NCBI GenBank assembly: GCA_946479805.1 | Contig: CAMLHP010000099.1 | Location: 1 to 7,515 of the forward strand | DNA: 7,515 nucleotides | DNA from: an uncultured Gemmatimonadota bacterium | GTDB lineage: Bacteria; Gemmatimonadota; Gemmatimonadetes; Gemmatimonadales; GWC2-71-9 | Direction of reading: 5' to 3' | Shown here: one piece after another, positions 5,117 to 7,515 of the stretch | How the letters are laid out: each line of letters opens with the position of its first letter | How positions within the stretch are numbered: the stretch's first letter is position 1 | The notes under the pieces: model-generated | Seen by the model: the letters and a program-made list of their open reading frames with translations, nothing else | The model's database searches: none | Told to the model about the DNA's origin: nothing | Position numbers and translations under genes: made by a program

Positions 5117-7515
5117 CGGTGGCTCGCGAGGTTGAGTGGGTTGACGGCGGCGCTGCTGCTGACGGTGTCAGCCGGCTGCGCCGCACAGGGTGCCAGGCAA
5201 TCTCCAGCCCCGGCAGGAGTCCGGCCCGGCATAGAGGTGCTGCTGGCCGACAGTGCGCACCTCATCTCGGGGCGAAACGTCGGGCTGGTCACCAACCACA
5301 CCGGCATCGGGGCCGACGGCATCAGCGACGTCGAAAAGCTGCTGGCGGCCGGCGTCGCGCTCAAGGCGCTCTACAGCCCGGAACATGGCTTCCGCGGGGC
5401 GGCCGCGCCCGGTGAGCATGTGGCAACCACCACCGATAGCGCCACCGGGCTTCCAATCTACAGCCTCTATGGCAGCACCGCGGCTCCGACCGACTCCATG
5501 CTGGCCGGGATCGACGTGATGCTGGTGGACCTGCAGGACGTCGGCGCCCGCTACTACACCTACATCTCCACCGCGCTCGAGGTGATGAAGTCGGCCCGGC
5601 GAAAGGGGATCCCGGTCCTCATTCTGGACCGGCCCAATCCGATAGCCGGCCTGGTACAGGGGAATGTGCTCGACACTGCATTTTCGACCTTTGTCGGCAA
5701 GCTTCCGGTGCCGATGCGGCATGGTCTCACCATGGGGGAGCTGGCGCGATTCGGCAACGTCGAACTCGGTATTGGCGCAGACCTGCACGTGATTCCGGTG
5801 GTGGGATGGGAACGAATCCGGTATTTCGACCAGACGGGCCTGCCGTTCGTTCCACCCAGCCCTAATCTCAAGACCGTCGAAAGCCTGGTCCATTACCCCG
5901 GCACCTGCCTGTTCGAGGGCACCAACCTCTCGGTGGGGCGGGGGACCGATGCGCCCTTCGAGCAGATCGGGGCGCCCTGGCTCGACAGCGACGACGTGCT
6001 CAAGCGGCTCGACCCGTCTGCCCGGGCCGGTGTGGTGTTCGAGCCTGTGAGCTTCACTCCGGTGTCGCCCGGTGACGGGAAGTTTACTGGAGTACGGGTG
6101 GAAGGGATCAGGCTGCGAGTCACCGATCGCGCTCTCTACGACCCGACTCGCACCGCGGTTGCGCTTGTCTCCGCCATCGCCGCTTCGGCGCCGGAGCAGT
6201 TCGAGTTCCTCGAGCGGCACTTCGACCGGCTTGCGGGCACCGACAAGCTCCGCGCCGGAATCACAGCTGGTCAGAGCGTGGAGCAGCTGGTTGCCAGCTG
6301 GAGTCGCCAGCGCGAGGTTTTCCGGGCCCGCATCGAGCCATTCCTCATTTACCCCGCGGCCGGTGGCGCGGAAGGCGCGGAGGTTTCAGCGGCGGATTCC
6401 GCGCTCATTGGCCAGATTCTCCTGGCCGAAGACGGAAGGGACCTTGCCGCACCCGCCATTGCGAAGGGTCGGACCCACGCTGATCCACGCATTCGGCGTC
6501 TCGCCTTGCGGGCAGCAGCTCGCATCCAGGATCCCGCATTCGAGGCGCGCGGCGAGCTGTCGCCGATCGCCCCGCCCCCGGTGTGGCCGGAACCGGCGTG
6601 GCGGCTGCGCTATCGCGAACTGGCTCAGCATCGCACCGACTGCGCCTCGCTGCAGCGGGCCATGGAGGACCCGTCGTGGCAGGTTCGGTTGCGCGCCGCG
6701 GACGTCGCGGATTCGTCGTGCGGCCAGCGCGCCGGACTGGTCGCGATTCTGCAGCAGTGGGTGGACCACATACCGGGCGACGCCACCCGTCGCGAGGCCA
6801 GCGGCGTATCGTGGCATGCGGGAGCCCACGCACTTGTGGCTCTCGCCCGGCTCAGGCCCGATATCGCAGGCCGGCGGACATCGCGGCTCGCGCGGCACCA
6901 CCAGTGGCAGGTGCGGATGTACGCCGCGCGTGCGGCCGCGGTAGTGCCTGACCTGGCCACGCTCCGAACACTGGCCCGCGACCCTGACGACAACGTGAAG
7001 GAGGCGGCCATACTGGCACTCTCCCAACTCACAGGTCACGTCGACGACCCGATATACCTCTCTGCCCTTCAGGGGAGTGGCGCGCAGGCGGTCCGCGCAG
7101 CGGCGATCGCCATCGAAGGCAGCTCCAGTGTCGAGGCGCGACTGGCAGCCTCGGCCATGTTCGACCGGTGGGCGGCCCGTGGAAATGCATCCGAGCGCGA
7201 CGTGCGGGTGGCACTCCTCGCGGCGGCCGGCCGACCCGCGACCGATGACCGGCCGCCACTGGTGCAACCCAGCCTCTCCCCGCGCACCGTCGGCCTGGCC
7301 CTGGGTGAGGAAGTCCGGCTCCGGGTGGAGATGTCGCCCGCCAGTGGCGGTGGCACCTTCGTAGTGCGGCTCAGGGGTGACGCCGCTCCTGTCATGGCGG
7401 GACGCATCCTCGACCTCGCCAATCGAGGCTACTACGACGGACTCACCTGGCACAGGGTGGAGCCGGACTTCGTGATCCAGGGCGGCAGTCCGGGAGACAA
7501 CGAGTACGTCGGGCT
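5111..7515 (+). CDS. namZ: NamZ (DUF1343/GH171) exo-beta-N-acetylmuramidase fused to HEAT-like repeats and a cyclophilin PPIase; 3' end outside window
   Basis: One open frame of 801 codons with no stop, running off the window. Residues 1-23 are a lipoprotein signal (SAGC, C23). Residues about 35-414 form a complete NamZ: SPEHGFRG (89-96, with E91 a candidate catalytic residue), LYG (119-121), DLQDVGARYYTY (140-151), DRPNPI (173-178), RHGLTMGELA (203-212), and a YPGTCLFEGTN...GRGT...APW block (262-290). It ends with the family's usual FLIY at 411-414. NamZ enzymes release MurNAc from the non-reducing end. After an Ala/Gly-rich linker (415-430) come HEAT-like helices (about 430-700; for example DPRIRRLALRAAARI at 458-472, WQVRLRAADVAD at 523-534, WQVRMYAARAAA at 599-610, DDNVKEAAILAL at 626-637). 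A cyclophilin domain begins near 735, with GYYDGLTWHRVEPDFVIQGG (773-792), including the catalytic-type R782 and Q790. No ATG, GTG or TTG occurs in frame between codons 390 and 466, so separate translation of the rear part is unlikely. Confidence 0.9.
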   Translation, partial: MQRWLARLSGLTAALLLTVSAGCAAQGARQSPAPAGVRPGIEVLLADSAHLISGRNVGLVTNHTGIGADGISDVEKLLAAGVALKALYSPEHGFRGAAAPGEHVATTTDSATGLPIYSLYGSTAAPTDSMLAGIDVMLVDLQDVGARYYTYISTALEVMKSARRKGIPVLILDRPNPIAGLVQGNVLDTAFSTFVGKLPVPMRHGLTMGELARFGNVELGIGADLHVIPVVGWERIRYFDQTGLPFVPPSPNLKTVESLVHYPGTCLFEGTNLSVGRGTDAPFEQIGAPWLDSDDVLKRLDPSARAGVVFEPVSFTPVSPGDGKFTGVRVEGIRLRVTDRALYDPTRTAVALVSAIAASAPEQFEFLERHFDRLAGTDKLRAGITAGQSVEQLVASWSRQREVFRARIEPFLIYPAAGGAEGAEVSAADSALIGQILLAEDGRDLAAPAIAKGRTHADPRIRRLALRAAARIQDPAFEARGELSPIAPPPVWPEPAWRLRYRELAQHRTDCASLQRAMEDPSWQVRLRAADVADSSCGQRAGLVAILQQWVDHIPGDATRREASGVSWHAGAHALVALARLRPDIAGRRTSRLARHHQWQVRMYAARAAAVVPDLATLRTLARDPDDNVKEAAILALSQLTGHVDDPIYLSALQGSGAQAVRAAAIAIEGSSSVEARLAASAMFDRWAARGNASERDVRVALLAAAGRPATDDRPPLVQPSLSPRTVGLALGEEVRLRVEMSPASGGGTFVVRLRGDAAPVMAGRILDLANRGYYDGLTWHRVEPDFVIQGGSPGDNEYVG

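Noticed and set aside
5168..6220. A 350-codon open frame on the minus strand opposite namZ
   Set aside because: It is antisense to conserved NamZ motifs and low in recognisable structure. Its stop at 5168-5170 is the one that closes the nagZ frame upstream.
6386..7453. A 355-codon open frame on the minus strand opposite the HEAT/cyclophilin part
   Set aside because: The plus-strand frame contains unmistakable cyclophilin and HEAT-like motifs; the minus-strand translation is Arg/Gly/Pro-rich without motifs.

Overview
The window is GC-rich, gene-dense bacterial DNA. By family resemblance it looks like a Gemmatimonadota-type or related Gram-negative lineage, but this is a weak inference from GC content, protein style and the abundance of lipoproteins; no phylogenetic marker is present. 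All supportable genes fit one theme: breakdown and salvage of peptidoglycan outside the cytoplasm, plus one Fe-S housekeeping gene.

Layout. Bases 1-190 hold no gene, only a degenerate heptamer-based tandem repeat. On the minus strand, in transcription order from 5116 down to 191, lie: a GH3 beta-N-acetylglucosaminidase (nagZ); a translationally coupled SxxK serine hydrolase of the class C beta-lactamase fold resembling the MurNAc-L-Ala amidase AmiE; a short A-type Fe-S carrier (erpA-like); a rho-independent terminator; and a sodium:solute symporter. On the plus strand, starting head-to-head with nagZ, is one very long open frame (5111 to beyond the window end). Its first ~414 residues are a full-length NamZ/DUF1343 (GH171) exo-beta-N-acetylmuramidase. 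Without any stop or internal start it continues into a HEAT-like helical repeat region and then the first half of a cyclophilin-type peptidyl-prolyl isomerase.

How they may work together. In Bacillus subtilis the same three enzymes, AmiE, NagZ and NamZ, are encoded side by side. They take peptidoglycan fragments apart sequentially from the non-reducing end: AmiE strips the peptide from MurNAc, NagZ releases GlcNAc and NamZ releases MurNAc. Here all three carry lipoprotein signal peptides, so degradation would occur on a membrane surface in the periplasm or outside the cell. The sodium symporter is a candidate importer for a released sugar or fragment. The cytosolic steps (for example MurK/MurQ) are not in the window.

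The two most unusual points are the NamZ-HEAT-cyclophilin fusion and the overlapping divergent starts of nagZ and namZ, which leave no intergenic promoter space between them.
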